A DNA stretch of 64,000 nt from Cycloclasticus sp. (GTDB lineage: Bacteria > Pseudomonadota > Gammaproteobacteria > Methylococcales > Cycloclasticaceae): the NCBI GenBank assembly GCA_002700385.1, contig PADC01000011.1:157190-221189 (forward strand). The letters run 5' to 3'. This document shows positions 1-10,257 of the stretch, one piece after another. Numbering within the stretch: position 1 is the stretch's first letter; each line of letters starts with the position of its first letter. A model generated the notes under the pieces. It did not search any database and was not told the DNA's origin. It saw nothing but the letters and a program-made list of their open reading frames with translations. The position numbers and the translations under genes were made by a program.

Positions 1-33
1 TGCAAAACAATTTAAATTTTAGCTTATGTTTTT

Positions 34-1296
34 ATGTCGATAAAAAATGCTTTTTACGCTCAATCAGGCGGTGTTACCGCTGTCATCAATGCTAGTGCTT
101 GTGGCTTAATAGAAACGGCGCGCCAACACAACGATAAAATTGCTCACGTTTATGCGGGGCGAAATGGCATTATTGGCGCGCTAACCGAAGACTTAATCGA
201 TACTAATGTAGAGTCGGCAGAAGATATCGCGGCACTGCGATATACCCCTTCCGGCGCATTCGGCTCGTGCCGCTACAAATTAAAAAGTTTTGAAGAAAAC
301 AGGGCTGAATATGAACGTCTAATTGCTGTTTTTAAAGCGCATAATATTGGCTATTTCTTTTACAATGGCGGGGGTGACTCTCAAGACACGACGCACAAAT
401 TATCCCAATTGAGTGAATCGTTGGGCCACGATCTTCGTTGTATCGGTATTCCTAAAACAGTCGACAATGATTTACCTTTAACTGACAACTGCCCTGGTTT
501 TGGTTCTGTTGCTAAGTATGTTGCTGTTTCTATTCGTGAAGCCGGGTTTGATGTCGCCTCAATGGCTCGCACCTCTACCAAAGTTTTTGTGCTGGAGGTG
601 ATGGGACGCCATGCAGGCTGGATTGCTGCGGCTGGCGGCTTAGCTGCTGAAAAAGAAGGTGATTCACCGCACATTATCTTGTTTCCTGAAAGAGTCTTTG
701 ATCAGGAAAAATTCTTGTCTAAAGTAGATGAAACCGTCAAAAAACATGGGTTCTGCTGCATTGTTGTATCCGAAGGTGTTAAAAATGCAGACGGTAAATT
801 TTTAGCTGAAGCGGGCACCCATGATGCCTTTGGACATGCTCAATTAGGTGGCGTTGCCCCCGTGGTCGCCGACATGATTAAAACTAAATTTGGCTACAAG
901 TACCACTGGGCTGTGGCTGACTATTTACAGCGGGCTGCACGCCATATCGCATCTAAAACCGATGTTGAGCAAGCTTATGCCATGGGCAAAGCGGCTGTTG
1001 AATTAGCCCTCGCAGGTAAAACGGCCGTCATGCCCACCATTGTTAGAACCAGCAATACTCCCTACCAATGGGATATTGGTTACGGAGAATTAAAAGACGT
1101 CGCCAACGTAGAACAAAAACTTCCAGCGCATTATATCCGTGAAGATGGTTTTGGGATTACCGCTGAATGTGAAGAATATCTACGGCCGCTGATTATGGGC
1201 GAAGACTACCCACCCTACGTCAACGGCTTACCTCATTATGTTCAGTTAAAAAACAAAGCCGTTGAAAAAATCTTGAACGAACCTTTCGACGTATAA
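34..1296 (+). CDS. pfp: PPi-dependent 6-phosphofructokinase
   Basis: Catalyses the reversible phosphorylation of fructose 6-phosphate using pyrophosphate, in the cytoplasm, so it can serve both glycolysis and gluconeogenesis. The 420-residue protein has the PFK fold motifs: a GGGDS phosphate loop at 112-116, PKTVDND at 140-146 and MGRHAGW at 190-196. The TVDND form (rather than TIDGD) and the Asp in GGGDS are the known markers of pyrophosphate rather than ATP use. The start ATG lies only 33 bases from the window edge and has no strong ribosome site. The BASS-type transporter follows after 6 bases. Family assignment is firm; physiological direction cannot be read from sequence. Confidence 0.94.
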   Translation: MSIKNAFYAQSGGVTAVINASACGLIETARQHNDKIAHVYAGRNGIIGALTEDLIDTNVESAEDIAALRYTPSGAFGSCRYKLKSFEENRAEYERLIAVFKAHNIGYFFYNGGGDSQDTTHKLSQLSESLGHDLRCIGIPKTVDNDLPLTDNCPGFGSVAKYVAVSIREAGFDVASMARTSTKVFVLEVMGRHAGWIAAAGGLAAEKEGDSPHIILFPERVFDQEKFLSKVDETVKKHGFCCIVVSEGVKNADGKFLAEAGTHDAFGHAQLGGVAPVVADMIKTKFGYKYHWAVADYLQRAARHIASKTDVEQAYAMGKAAVELALAGKTAVMPTIVRTSNTPYQWDIGYGELKDVANVEQKLPAHYIREDGFGITAECEEYLRPLIMGEDYPPYVNGLPHYVQLKNKAVEKILNEPFDV

Positions 1297-1302
1297 GCAG
1301 GC

Positions 1303-2253
1303 ATGGGGCCAATACTTCATTTTATTTCGCGTGGTATGGCGCCATTAACCCTTTTATGTGCATTGGTCGCATTTTACCAGCCCGCTATCTTTATCGTATT
1401 TAAGCCTTATTTTTTATGGCTTTTTGCTGCATCCATGTTTGCCCTGGGTGTCGTTCTGGAGCCTCTCGAACTTAAAACAACCCTGCAAACACCCAAGCCC
1501 ATTCTAATTGGTGTACTAAGCCAATATAGCCTTATGCCTCTACTGGGTGCATGCGCTGCCTGGTTTGCCGGCCTACCTCCTGAACTCGCCTTAGGTGTCA
1601 TTATTGTCGGTTGTGCCCCCGGTGCAATGGCCAGCAATGTCATTGTCTTTTTAGCTGGTGGCGCTGTCGCTTTTTCTGTCACCCTCACAACGATTGCCAC
1701 TTTCTTATCACCTGCCTTAACGCCGTTACTGGTCAAGTGGCTGGGGGGAGCCTATCTGCCCATTCCTTTTTGGCCGATGATGAAAACTATTTTATTAACC
1801 GTTCTATTGCCTTTAATGCTAGGTATGACCGCTCGACAAGTACTTGGTAAAAAGGCGGTTCCCTTAATTGAATTTGCGCCTACCATGGCCTCACTGGCAA
1901 TTATCATTATCTGCGCTTATGCCGTTGCGGCCAATCATGAACGTCTGAGTCATATTGATAGTTCACTGTTTTTAGTCATCATTGCCGTTAATGCCTTAGG
2001 TTATCTTTTAGGTTGGGCTGTCGCTCGACTCTCTCAATTTAGCCATCCTTACCGGTTGACCTTAGCCATTGAAATAGGCATGCAAAATGCGGGACTGGGT
2101 GTTGCGTTGGCTTTAAAACATTTTTCACCCGAGACGGCTTTGCCGGGAGCGCTATTTGCCGTTTGGTGTGTCTTAACCGGTGCAGGTGCCAGTGCCTGGC
2201 TTCGGCGCCAACATACCCACCGACAAAACTTACCGGCAAACGAAAGAACTTAG
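1303..2253 (+). CDS. Bile acid:sodium symporter (BASS) family transporter
   Basis: Predicted inner-membrane secondary transporter of 316 residues with about nine to ten hydrophobic segments. It carries family-typical stretches: an LEPLELK-like loop after the first helices, GCAPGAMASNV near residue 105 in the unwound helix region, and EIGMQNAGLG near residue 255. Family members move organic anions with sodium (bile acids in animals, 2-keto acids or pantothenate in plants and bacteria), so the substrate is unknown here. It starts 6 bases after the phosphofructokinase stop and is probably cotranscribed with it, which might hint at a carboxylate substrate, but that is only inference. Confidence 0.85.
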   Translation: MGPILHFISRGMAPLTLLCALVAFYQPAIFIVFKPYFLWLFAASMFALGVVLEPLELKTTLQTPKPILIGVLSQYSLMPLLGACAAWFAGLPPELALGVIIVGCAPGAMASNVIVFLAGGAVAFSVTLTTIATFLSPALTPLLVKWLGGAYLPIPFWPMMKTILLTVLLPLMLGMTARQVLGKKAVPLIEFAPTMASLAIIIICAYAVAANHERLSHIDSSLFLVIIAVNALGYLLGWAVARLSQFSHPYRLTLAIEIGMQNAGLGVALALKHFSPETALPGALFAVWCVLTGAGASAWLRRQHTHRQNLPANERT

Positions 2254-2299
2254 TATTAATATAGGTCTAGTTGTCTAACGACAACAACCTGGAGACACC

Positions 2300-2893
2300 A
2301 TGATTCACTGTATTAATAAACTTCAATCCATGCTTGATGGCACTCGATCAATTGATTTTTTAGCACCACTTGCGCTTAGGCTCTATCTCGCCCCCATTTT
2401 TTGGATGGCTGGATCTAAAAAATTAGCCTCCTTCGACAGTACCGTTGATTGGTTTGGCAATACCGACTATGGGCTCGGACTTCCTTTCCCTTATCTCATG
2501 GCTGGGTTAGCAACCTGGGTGGAAATCGTCGGTGCGCTTCTATTAGTGGCTGGCTTAGCTGTCAGATGGATATCAATTCCCTTAATGGTCACGATGGCGG
2601 TTGCTGCGGTGACGGTTCACATGAAAAATGGTTGGTTGGCCATTGCTGAGGGCGATGGTTTTTTTTCTAGTGAACGCACAGAAGGTGCGATTGAGCGTTT
2701 AAGCATCGCTAAAGATATTTTGCGTGAACACGGCAATTACAGTTGGTTGACAGAAAACGGGAGCTTTGTCATCTTGAACAACGGCATTGAATTTGCGGCT
2801 ACTTATTTCATTATGTTGCTGGCTTTGTTTTTTATTGGCGCAGGAAAATACCTGAGCTTAGACTTTTGGCTTGCAAAAAAATTTAGGCGTTAA
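2300..2893 (+). CDS. DoxX family membrane protein
   Basis: A 197-residue inner-membrane protein with about four hydrophobic helices. The N-terminal pattern LRLYLAPIFWMAGSKKL followed by a WFGN segment and a PFPYLMAGLATWVE helix is characteristic of the DoxX/SURF4-like family, whose members act in respiratory-chain-linked or redox-stress roles that are poorly defined. An insertion of about 50 polar residues (roughly 115-165) separates the last two helices and is longer than in minimal DoxX proteins. A CTGGAGA ribosome site sits just upstream of the ATG. It lies 46 bases behind the BASS transporter and 23 bases ahead of the glutamate-synthase-like gene, so one transcript is likely. Confidence 0.82.
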   Translation: MIHCINKLQSMLDGTRSIDFLAPLALRLYLAPIFWMAGSKKLASFDSTVDWFGNTDYGLGLPFPYLMAGLATWVEIVGALLLVAGLAVRWISIPLMVTMAVAAVTVHMKNGWLAIAEGDGFFSSERTEGAIERLSIAKDILREHGNYSWLTENGSFVILNNGIEFAATYFIMLLALFFIGAGKYLSLDFWLAKKFRR

Positions 2894-2916
2894 TCAAATA
2901 TAGGGAGTTTTTTTCA

Positions 2917-4458
2917 ATGGATTTTTCGTGGTATTTATCTAGAATCATCGAGCTGATCAGTGCGTTCTTTATACTGACCGCTGTCGCCTTATTGATTTAC
3001 TCGGTTATTATTTATATTAAAGATAGTCGACAAAAAAAATCCACTATTCTAAGAAACTACCCATTAATCGGGCGGTTTAGGTTTTTATTCGAAAAAGCGG
3101 GTGAGTTTTTCAGGCAATATTTCTTTGCCATGGACCGTGAAGAACTGCCCTTCAATCGTGCACAAAGAAGCTGGGTTTATCGTGCTGCAAAAGACCTCGA
3201 TTCTACCATTGCCTTTGGCTCAACCAAGGACCTAAGGCAAGCAGGGGCAATTATTTTTGTTAACTGTCCTTTCCCAAAACTGGACCACGAAAATGCGGCG
3301 TTGGGACCCATCATGATTGGCCCTTATTGTGATCAGCCTTATTCAACCTCCTCTGTTTTTAATATCTCCGGTATGAGTTTTGGTGCCATTTCTAAACCCG
3401 CCGTTCAGGCTCTTTCTCATGGCGCTAAAAAAGCGGGTTGTTGGTATAACACAGGTGAGGGCGGGTTATCGCCTTATCACCTTGAGGGAGGGTGCGACAT
3501 TGTTTATCAAATCGGTACCGCCAAATATGGTGTACGGGATGAATTCGGTCGTTTAAGCGACGTAAAACTCAAGGAAATCGCAAAGCACCAGCAAGTTAAA
3601 ATGTTTGAAATTAAACTAAGTCAGGGCGCAAAACCTGGAAAAGGTGGTATTTTGCCTGGCTTAAAAGTCACTCAAGAAATTGCAAATATCCGAGGAATCC
3701 CGGCTTTTGTCGATTCTATCAGCCCCAACCGTCACGCTGAAGTCAATTCACCCGCTGAATTATTAGACCTCATTCATCATATTCGCGTGGTGACTGGCAA
3801 GCCTGTGGGTTTTAAAACGGTCATCAGCTCTTGGGACTGGCTGGAAGAACTCTGCGAACTGATCCAGTCCCGAGGTGAGGAATCAGCGCCAGACTTTATA
3901 ACAATTGATGGAGGTGATGGGGGTTCAGGCGCTGCACCGATGTCACTCATGGATAATGTTGGACTTCCCCTCACAGAAGCCCTCCCGGCCGTTGAAAATG
4001 TGTTAATTGAATATGGCTTGCGAAAACGCATTCGCCTTATTGCTTCTGGAAAACGCATCAACCCAACAGAAGTTGCATGGGCTTTGTGTGCCGGTGCCGA
4101 CTTTATTACCTCTGCGCGGGGGTTTATGTTTGCTCTAGGCTGTATACAGGCACTTCAATGCAACAAAAATACTTGCCCAACCGGCATCACTACGCATGAT
4201 AAAGAACTTCAACGCGGTTTAGACCCAACTAACAAGGCGGATCGTGTGGCTAACTATCAAAAAAATTTGGTGAAGGAAATTTCAATAATCGCCCATTCAT
4301 GCGGCGTTTCCGGCCCTCGGCGCTTAAATCGGCACCATGCCCGCATTGTGATGTCTAACGGCCTCTCTACTCCATTAAATGAGCTACAACCTTACCCGGA
4401 CTCTTACTCAGGTGCTCATCATTCCCCGTCCTCAAATAGCACACTCGATAGAAACTAA
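2917..4458 (+). CDS. Membrane-anchored FMN-binding glutamate synthase family protein
   Basis: 513 residues: one N-terminal membrane helix (about 9-33), a basic linker, then a complete FMN-dependent glutamate-synthase-type TIM barrel. Visible signatures are [11 protein letters not shown] and [11 protein letters not shown] at the barrel start, [12 protein letters not shown] in the FMN phosphate region, and a CX5CX4C cluster ([12 protein letters not shown]) matching the 3Fe-4S site of GltB. It lacks the N-terminal glutaminase domain and has no GltD neighbour, so it is not classical glutamate synthase. The family is common but its reaction is not established. An AGGGAG-like ribosome site precedes the ATG. 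Its 3' end overlaps the convergent sirtuin gene by 27 bases. Confidence 0.86.
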   Translation: MDFSWYLSRIIELISAFFILTAVALLIYSVIIYIKDSRQKKSTILRNYPLIGRFRFLFEKAGEFFRQYFFAMDREELPFNRAQRSWVYRAAKDLDSTIAFGSTKDLRQAGAIIFVNCPFPKLDHENAALGPIMIGPYCDQPYSTSSVFNISGMSFGAISKPAVQALSHGAKKAGCWYNTGEGGLSPYHLEGGCDIVYQIGTAKYGVRDEFGRLSDVKLKEIAKHQQVKMFEIKLSQGAKPGKGGILPGLKVTQEIANIRGIPAFVDSISPNRHAEVNSPAELLDLIHHIRVVTGKPVGFKTVISSWDWLEELCELIQSRGEESAPDFITIDGGDGGSGAAPMSLMDNVGLPLTEALPAVENVLIEYGLRKRIRLIASGKRINPTEVAWALCAGADFITSARGFMFALGCIQALQCNKNTCPTGITTHDKELQRGLDPTNKADRVANYQKNLVKEISIIAHSCGVSGPRRLNRHHARIVMSNGLSTPLNELQPYPDSYSGAHHSPSSNSTLDRN

Positions 4459-5154
4459 CGCCTCTAAATAACGTGGAACCACATCGGTTGCAGAGCCGTA
4501 AATTTTTTCCTTGAATTCCGACTCAACCAAAGAAGGCGCCATGTTCAGTTCCACCGTGTGGGCGCCAGCCTGGTTTGCAATTTGAACAAACCCCGCGGCG
4601 GGATAAACATTCCCAGACGTGCCTATTGAGATAAATACATCGCATTGCTCTATCGCTTCGTAGATCTTATCCATTTGATAAGGCATCTCACCGAACCAAA
4701 CAATATCTGGACGTAACGTATGACTGAGTTGACAACATGCACACTGGTCATCCACGCCCAAATCAGCCCTTATTGCATACCTGTTGCCTGTCTTTTGACA
4801 ATAACTTTTCAACAACTCACCATGCATATGGATGATATTTTTGCTTCCTGCGCGTTCATGTAAATCATCAATATTTTGAGTGACCACCAAAACCGAAACA
4901 TGTTCATTTTGCTCCAGCTGCGAAATCGCAGTATGGGCTCGATTTGGCCTTACTTCATGACTTAATAAGTGTGCGCGGCGCCTATTGTAGAATCGATGCA
5001 CAAGGCTCGGATCACGCTCAAACGCTTCGGGGGTCGCTACGTCTTCTATTCGGTGGTTTTCCCAAAGCCCATCATTCGCTCTAAACGTTCTGATACCTGA
5101 TTCGGCCGACACACCCGCACCGGTTAAAATAACAATTGATTTAGTTTTTTCCAC
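4432..5154 (-). CDS. cobB: NAD-dependent protein deacylase (sirtuin, CobB-like)
   Basis: A 240-residue cytoplasmic sirtuin that would remove acyl groups from protein lysines using NAD. Motifs in order: [11 protein letters not shown] (11-21) binding NAD, TQNID (92-96), catalytic His in HMHGEL (His111), zinc cysteines at 119 and around 138-141 (CACC), and WFGEMP (153-158). Tyr56 and Arg59 in FYNRRR match the Tyr-x-x-Arg pair that lets class III sirtuins such as SIRT5 and CobB accept succinyl or malonyl lysine. It is the last gene of a three-gene operon and its start overlaps the previous gene by 14 bases. The fold is certain; substrate preference is inferred from the Tyr/Arg pair. Confidence 0.92.
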   Translation of the reverse strand: MEKTKSIVILTGAGVSAESGIRTFRANDGLWENHRIEDVATPEAFERDPSLVHRFYNRRRAHLLSHEVRPNRAHTAISQLEQNEHVSVLVVTQNIDDLHERAGSKNIIHMHGELLKSYCQKTGNRYAIRADLGVDDQCACCQLSHTLRPDIVWFGEMPYQMDKIYEAIEQCDVFISIGTSGNVYPAAGFVQIANQAGAHTVELNMAPSLVESEFKEKIYGSATDVVPRYLEALVSIECAI

Positions 5155-5986
5155 CCACTACCCCCTCATACCCTTCTTTGTACGTCTTAAAGATGAATGA
5201 ATAACCTGATGCACATAAGCGTGAATTATCTAATTGCTTATTTTGATTAACTTGATCGATGTTTGTTAAAACCTCGCACGGTTGTAATGACAACTTGTTA
5301 ACCAAGTAACTGGCCACCTCCCATTTTGGGGTCGGCGCACAATCTGTTGCAAGATAAATACGTTCAATTTGTTCTTGACCTATTTTCTTATTCAACAAAT
5401 GCTCAAGGACACCAACGCAATCATCCCGATGAATTCTGTTTGTGTAATACGGTGGATTTTTTTGGATTTTAGCGCCTTTTTTGAGCTGTTCTATAAAATA
5501 ATTTGACCGTCCGTAAATGCCAGAAAAACGAACAATGGTTGTCTGTTGGCTATACGATAAGAACTTATTCTCAGCATCCAGGAGCAGCTGACCTCTTTGC
5601 TCTTTTGGGTTGGCTGTTGTTTTCTCATTGACTTGTTCACCTTTACATTCCCCATACACCCGACTGGAAGAGACAAAAGTCACTGGCCGATCCAACCCTT
5701 GCCGCCGTAATGAGTTCAACAGGTTATCAACACCAACTTCAAAAACCGCTTGGTAAGCGTCAATACTGCGTCCACTTGGCGAAAGAATATACACCAGTTG
5801 ATCATAATCCAATGCTACAGCGTCCATTTCATCTGCATTCGTTACATCAGCCTGTATAAACTTAACGGGCGATAAACCAACAGGCTGCGTCCGCCTCAGC
5901 CCTGTTACCTCATGGCCTTTTCTTGATAAGTTTTTTGCCAAAGCGCCACCAATATCGCCACAGCCCATTATTAAAATACTGGCCAT
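5141..5986 (-). CDS. NAD(P)-binding epimerase/dehydratase-like protein (YeeZ type)
   Basis: 281 residues beginning with a Rossmann nucleotide-binding motif, [14 protein letters not shown] (4-17), typical of the extended short-chain dehydrogenase superfamily. A serine run VSSSRVYGE near residue 105 occupies the place of the catalytic Ser and Tyr; the usual YxxxK pair is not clear, as in YeeZ-like atypical members. Such proteins are often annotated as sugar-nucleotide epimerases but the substrate is unknown. It sits between a glycosyltransferase (2 bases upstream) and the sirtuin (14-base overlap), so all three should be translated from one mRNA. A role in modifying a sugar is suggested only by that neighbour. 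Confidence 0.78.
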   Translation of the reverse strand: MASILIMGCGDIGGALAKNLSRKGHEVTGLRRTQPVGLSPVKFIQADVTNADEMDAVALDYDQLVYILSPSGRSIDAYQAVFEVGVDNLLNSLRRQGLDRPVTFVSSSRVYGECKGEQVNEKTTANPKEQRGQLLLDAENKFLSYSQQTTIVRFSGIYGRSNYFIEQLKKGAKIQKNPPYYTNRIHRDDCVGVLEHLLNKKIGQEQIERIYLATDCAPTPKWEVASYLVNKLSLQPCEVLTNIDQVNQNKQLDNSRLCASGYSFIFKTYKEGYEGVVGGKN

Positions 5987-5988
5987 TG

Positions 5989-7227
5989 TTACTCCGTTTG
6001 CTTATTTTTTTCTTCTATCCATAACGACATATATTTCGTACTTTTCATCCGATGATGCTTCAACATGCCGCCTTGAAAATTCTGCTGACGATGAGCGTTT
6101 AACTCTTCATAAATAGATAGCAACTTATCCATTAATGCCTGCGAAAAAACTGATGAAGAATAGCAATGATGCAAAATATCGACACCGTACGACTGACATG
6201 TATGCCAATGAGCTTTATCGCCATACAATGAAACAGCTGACTCAGCAATGTCCTGTGGTACCTCTGCTATATAACCATTCCAAGGCAAATTATCGTGCAT
6301 GCCTTCCGCCCCTATGGCTGTAGTAATGCTGGGTGTACCAAATTCCATCGCGTCTAATAATTTTCCTTTTAAGCCCGCCCCAAATCGTAACGGAGCTAAA
6401 CAAACCCTTGCTTTCTGCATAACCTCTTGTACCGCTATCGCCCTCCCCTTTATATGAAACCCGTCTTCCGGTTTATCTAGCTGGGTTGCTTTAGGCGGAG
6501 GATAAGCACCGTAAACAAACAGTTCTGCCTCAGGTAACTTCTGTTTGATGAGCGGCCATATTTGTTGCTTCAGGAATTGAACAGCATCCCAATTTGGCGC
6601 ATGTTTAAAATTTCCAATACTTATAAAACCTTTCCTTTGTTCATAACTTGGCCACGAATCAACTCGTTGCTGTATGTCTTTTTCCTGCACAACAAATGGA
6701 AAGTAAACCAACAGCGCCTCATCAATTTTATAAACCGTTTTCAGTAACTGCATCTCAACCTGAGAAATCACCAACGTTAAATCCGTGCGCAAAATACTGG
6801 CTATCTCCCTATAAGCCAGCTCATGGGTTAAATCTGATTGAGTAACCTGCCTACCTTGCTTTACTGCCAGCTGACGCGCCTGCCTCAAACAATGTAAATC
6901 AGAGGTTTCTAACACGGTCATTGCCTCTGGACACTGCTGCTCGACCCTCCAGGAGAACTGCTCTTCGATCATGAAGCGATCGAATAAAACAATATCGGGC
7001 GACAGGGCTCTAATAAAAGCATCAAAAGCACTATCATTAACTGCCACCGCTTGTTTTTTTATATTTAAGGCATCAAGTGGATAACAGTATTCTGACTCAG
7101 CAGCCGTGCAAGCGTAGGTAATCGACCAGGCTTGCTTGTGAAACAGTGACAGCAAATCAACCATTCGTCTACCAGCGGCAGAGGAGGTTGGCTCAGGCCA
7201 TAACGAGGCTATAATCAATATCTTCAT
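5989..7227 (-). CDS. Glycosyltransferase, GT-B fold (family 4-like)
   Basis: 412 residues. The N-terminus MKILIIASLWPEP followed by a small-residue loop SSAAGRR is the acceptor-domain start typical of GT-B enzymes. The C-terminal half has the donor-site pattern KLLDAMEFGTPSITTAIGAEG (about 310-330), with the nucleotide-sugar binding Glu region. It would transfer a sugar from an activated donor in the cytoplasm, perhaps to a surface glycan, but the acceptor and donor cannot be read. No membrane helix is evident. First gene of the operon with the epimerase-like and sirtuin genes, separated from EF-G2 by a strong terminator at about 7251-7280. Confidence 0.8.
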   Translation of the reverse strand: MKILIIASLWPEPTSSAAGRRMVDLLSLFHKQAWSITYACTAAESEYCYPLDALNIKKQAVAVNDSAFDAFIRALSPDIVLFDRFMIEEQFSWRVEQQCPEAMTVLETSDLHCLRQARQLAVKQGRQVTQSDLTHELAYREIASILRTDLTLVISQVEMQLLKTVYKIDEALLVYFPFVVQEKDIQQRVDSWPSYEQRKGFISIGNFKHAPNWDAVQFLKQQIWPLIKQKLPEAELFVYGAYPPPKATQLDKPEDGFHIKGRAIAVQEVMQKARVCLAPLRFGAGLKGKLLDAMEFGTPSITTAIGAEGMHDNLPWNGYIAEVPQDIAESAVSLYGDKAHWHTCQSYGVDILHHCYSSSVFSQALMDKLLSIYEELNAHRQQNFQGGMLKHHRMKSTKYMSLWIEEKNKQTE

Positions 7228-7250
7228 TGTTTTATTTTATCGTGTTGCAT

Positions 7251-7280
7251 AAAAAAGGGCCGGTAAAAACCAGCCCTTTT
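7251..7280 (-). terminator. Rho-independent terminator after EF-G2
   Basis: An AAAAGGGC...GCCCTTTT inverted repeat with an inner GGT/ACC pairing and an A-rich loop. On the minus strand it ends in a run of six T, the normal form of an intrinsic terminator, 20 bases after the EF-G2 stop. It separates EF-G2 from the glycosyltransferase operon. Confidence 0.85.
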
Positions 7281-7300
7281 AACTAACGAGTTATTAATAT

Positions 7301-9385
7301 TTATTTACTCTCTTCACGTTCTTTAGCTTCCTTAATCACTTCTTCAGCAACATTTTTAGGACACGGCATGTAGTGAACAAATTCCATAGAGAACTGGCCA
7401 CGACCTGATGTCATTGTACGAAGATCACCAATGTATCCAAACATTTCGCTTAGGGGTACTTCAGCTTTAATGCGAACACCCGTTGCGCCAGCGTCTTGAG
7501 ACTTGATCATGCCACGGCGACGGTTAAGGTCACCAATCACGTCACCGACGTGATCATCCGGTGTAAATACATCAACTTTCATGATCGGCTCCATCAATTG
7601 TGCACCCGCTTTAGGCATAGATTGACGGTAAGCCCCGTTTGCTGCCAATTCGAATGCAACTGCAGAAGAGTCAACTGCATGGAAAGCACCATCCATCAAC
7701 GTGACCTTAACATCCACACAAGGATACCCTGCTAAAACACCTTTGGCCATTTGCTTTTCAAAACCTTTTTCTACAGCAGGCCAGTATTCACGGGGTACGT
7801 TACCACCCGTTACTTTAGATTCAAAACTAAAGCCTTCGCCTGTTTCTGCCGGCTCAAGAATGTAATCAATCTTACCGAATTGACCCGAACCACCCGATTG
7901 TTTCTTATGCGTATAGCTGTCTTCTATACGCTTAGTAATTGTTTCGCGGTAGGCGACTTGTGGTTTACCAACGCTAACATCAACACCATGTGTACGCTTA
8001 AGGATATCAATTTTAATATCCAGGTGAAGCTCACCCATCCCTTTAAGAATGGTCTCACCACTGTCTTCGTCTGTTTCAACACGGAATGAAGGGTCTTCTT
8101 TGATCATTTTACCGATTGCAATACCCATTTTTTCGGAACCGCCCTTATCTTTTGGCGATACGGCAATAGAAATCACAGGATCAGGGAAAATCATTGGTTC
8201 TAGTGTTGCTGGGTTTTTAGGGTCACATAACGTATGACCTGTTTGCACATCTTTCATACCCACAACCGCAACAATATCACCCGCTACCGCACCTTCTAAT
8301 TCAATACGCTCATCCGCGTGCATTTCTACTAAACGGCCAATACGCTCTGTTTTACCGGTAAATGTATTTAAAACGGTATCACCTTTGTTCATCACACCGG
8401 AATAGATACGAATAAATGTTAAAGCACCAAAACGGTCATCCATAATTTTAAACGCCAAGGCGCGTAACGGACGATTTTCGTCAACGATGGCAAATTCACC
8501 GGTTTCCTTCCCTTCTTCATCCGTTTCTGGCTGGGGCTTAACTTCTGTTGGGTTTGGTAAGAAATCAACAACTGCATCCAGCACTAATTGAATACCTTTG
8601 TTTTTAAAGGCTGAACCACAATACGTTGGGAAGAAATCCATCGCAATGGTGCCTTTGCGGATACAACGCTTAATATCTTCTATCGATGGCTCTTCCCCTT
8701 CAAGGTACGCTTCCATCAAATCATCATCTTGCTCAACCGCGGTTTCAATCAATTTTTCACGGTACTCTTCAACTTTGTCAGCCATATCAGCCGGCGGTTC
8801 GCTAACTGTATAATTTTCTGGTTGCCCGGAATCATCCCAAACATAGGCTTTACGTGATAACAAATCTACAACACCCACAAAGTCATCTTCGATACCAATA
8901 GGCAGCACCATAACTAACGGATTTGCATCCAGCACATTTTCAACTTGGTCGACAACGCGGTAAAAATCCGCGCCCATACGATCCAGTTTATTAACAAAAA
9001 TAACTCGAGCCACCTCGGATTCGTTTGCATAACGCCAGTTTGTTTCTGATTGAGGCTCAACACCACCTGAACCACAAAACACACCAACACCCCCATCGAG
9101 TACTTTAAGTGAACGATACACCTCAATAGTGAAATCAACGTGGCCCGGCGTATCAATAATATTCATGCGGTGACCGTTCCACTCACATGATGTGGCAGCT
9201 GACTGAATAGTGATGCCACGTTCAGCTTCTTGCTCCATAAAGTCAGTGGTTGCTTCACCGTCGTGAACCTCGCCTGTTTTATGGATTTTACCGGTTAATT
9301 TTAAAATACGCTCTGTGGTGGTGGTTTTACCTGCATCCACGTGGGCGAAAATACCAATATTTCTATATTTGGATAAGTCAGTCAT
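7301..9385 (-). CDS. fusA2: Elongation factor G, EF-G2 type
   Basis: 694-residue translational GTPase promoting ribosomal translocation or recycling. GTPase motifs: AHVDAGKTT (G1, about 14-22), RGITI (G2), DTPGH (G3) and NKLD (G4), followed by the EF-G domains II-V. The N-terminal sequence, including [15 protein letters not shown] in the switch II to G4 region and [15 protein letters not shown], closely resembles the second EF-G of vibrios rather than the str-operon FusA. It stands alone with no rpsL, rpsG or tuf next to it, supporting a paralogue. A GST gene lies upstream on the same strand with a 133-base gap. Identification as EF-G is certain; the EF-G2 subtype is my reading from memory of the family. 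Confidence 0.9.
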   Translation of the reverse strand: MTDLSKYRNIGIFAHVDAGKTTTTERILKLTGKIHKTGEVHDGEATTDFMEQEAERGITIQSAATSCEWNGHRMNIIDTPGHVDFTIEVYRSLKVLDGGVGVFCGSGGVEPQSETNWRYANESEVARVIFVNKLDRMGADFYRVVDQVENVLDANPLVMVLPIGIEDDFVGVVDLLSRKAYVWDDSGQPENYTVSEPPADMADKVEEYREKLIETAVEQDDDLMEAYLEGEEPSIEDIKRCIRKGTIAMDFFPTYCGSAFKNKGIQLVLDAVVDFLPNPTEVKPQPETDEEGKETGEFAIVDENRPLRALAFKIMDDRFGALTFIRIYSGVMNKGDTVLNTFTGKTERIGRLVEMHADERIELEGAVAGDIVAVVGMKDVQTGHTLCDPKNPATLEPMIFPDPVISIAVSPKDKGGSEKMGIAIGKMIKEDPSFRVETDEDSGETILKGMGELHLDIKIDILKRTHGVDVSVGKPQVAYRETITKRIEDSYTHKKQSGGSGQFGKIDYILEPAETGEGFSFESKVTGGNVPREYWPAVEKGFEKQMAKGVLAGYPCVDVKVTLMDGAFHAVDSSAVAFELAANGAYRQSMPKAGAQLMEPIMKVDVFTPDDHVGDVIGDLNRRRGMIKSQDAGATGVRIKAEVPLSEMFGYIGDLRTMTSGRGQFSMEFVHYMPCPKNVAEEVIKEAKEREESK

Positions 9386-9518
9386 AAGTCTACGAAAGTT
9401 AAGTTAATAAAATGTTATCCAAACAAAAAGCCAACGCTCTCGTTAAAAGATTATTCGTTTGAATGAACTCATTATTGTATCACTTAAATAAATCTGATGG
9501 ATACACTACGCTAAATTA

Positions 9519-10142
9519 TTAACCAACGGCTGCCTCTCGGCTGATCACTTTTGCAAAAGAAGGTCTCGCACTCATTCGATCTCGATAATCATCCAGCACT
9601 TGAGAGCCCGAGGCAACGCCAAAAGCATCCGCCCATCGCAGTGTATGTGCCAACAAAATATCAACCGCAGAAAACTGATCACCCAACGCAAATTTTTTGC
9701 CTGAAAGATTCTTCTCTAAGGCTTTGCAAGCTTTTAAAAATTCCCAACGCGCGACGTCAAGAATAGCCGGAACACGTTTATCTTCAGGAAAAACAAACGT
9801 ATGTTTACCAATCGTCCATAAGGGCTGCTCAAGCTCTGTCAAAATAAAAAAACACCCTTCATCGTATTTTGCTCTTTGCTGCGTTCCAGCAGGCGGGATC
9901 AAGCCTTGCGCAGGGTACTTGTCGCCTAAATAAGTCACTATTGCCGCAGACTCAGTCAAAACAAAGCCCTCATCATCAATCGCTGGGACTTTACCGTCAG
10001 CATGTATTTTTAAATAGTCTGCGGTTTGACCTTCTCCTTCTAGCAGCTCTATCTTAATGAACTCATAATCAATCCCTAATTCTTCTAGCATCCACACCAC
10101 ACGCGTACTTCTGGATCTAGGGTAACCGTATAATTTAATCAT
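9519..10142 (-). CDS. Glutathione S-transferase family protein
   Basis: 207 residues with an N-terminal thioredoxin-like GSH domain and an all-helical C-terminal domain. The start IKLYGYPRSRSTRVVW places a Ser/Arg cluster where the catalytic residue of bacterial GSTs lies, and KVPAIDDEGFVLTESAAI carries the cis-Pro and the Glu-Ser pair (ESA) that bind glutathione. The C-terminal LSGKKFALGDQFSAVDILL is the N-capping motif of the GST core. It would conjugate or reduce electrophiles in the cytoplasm; the substrate is unknown. An AAGGAGAA ribosome site precedes the ATG. Confidence 0.88.
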   Translation of the reverse strand: MIKLYGYPRSRSTRVVWMLEELGIDYEFIKIELLEGEGQTADYLKIHADGKVPAIDDEGFVLTESAAIVTYLGDKYPAQGLIPPAGTQQRAKYDEGCFFILTELEQPLWTIGKHTFVFPEDKRVPAILDVARWEFLKACKALEKNLSGKKFALGDQFSAVDILLAHTLRWADAFGVASGSQVLDDYRDRMSARPSFAKVISREAAVG

Positions 10143-10216
10143 CCGTCTTCTCCTTGTTGATTCTCTTCTCTTACCTCTTTTTTACACCACCATCACCAAA
10201 CGATAAGCAAATACAA

Positions 10217-10242
10217 AAAACCCCGGTTTAACCGGGGTTTTC
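10217..10242 (-). terminator. Rho-independent terminator of glnK-amtB
   Basis: A perfect palindrome AAAACCCCGGTT/AACCGGGGTTTT with T-runs on both sides, 16 bases after the amtB stop. It can work in both directions but there is only the minus-strand operon to serve. Confidence 0.92.
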
Positions 10243-10257
10243 AACGCGACTAGGAAC

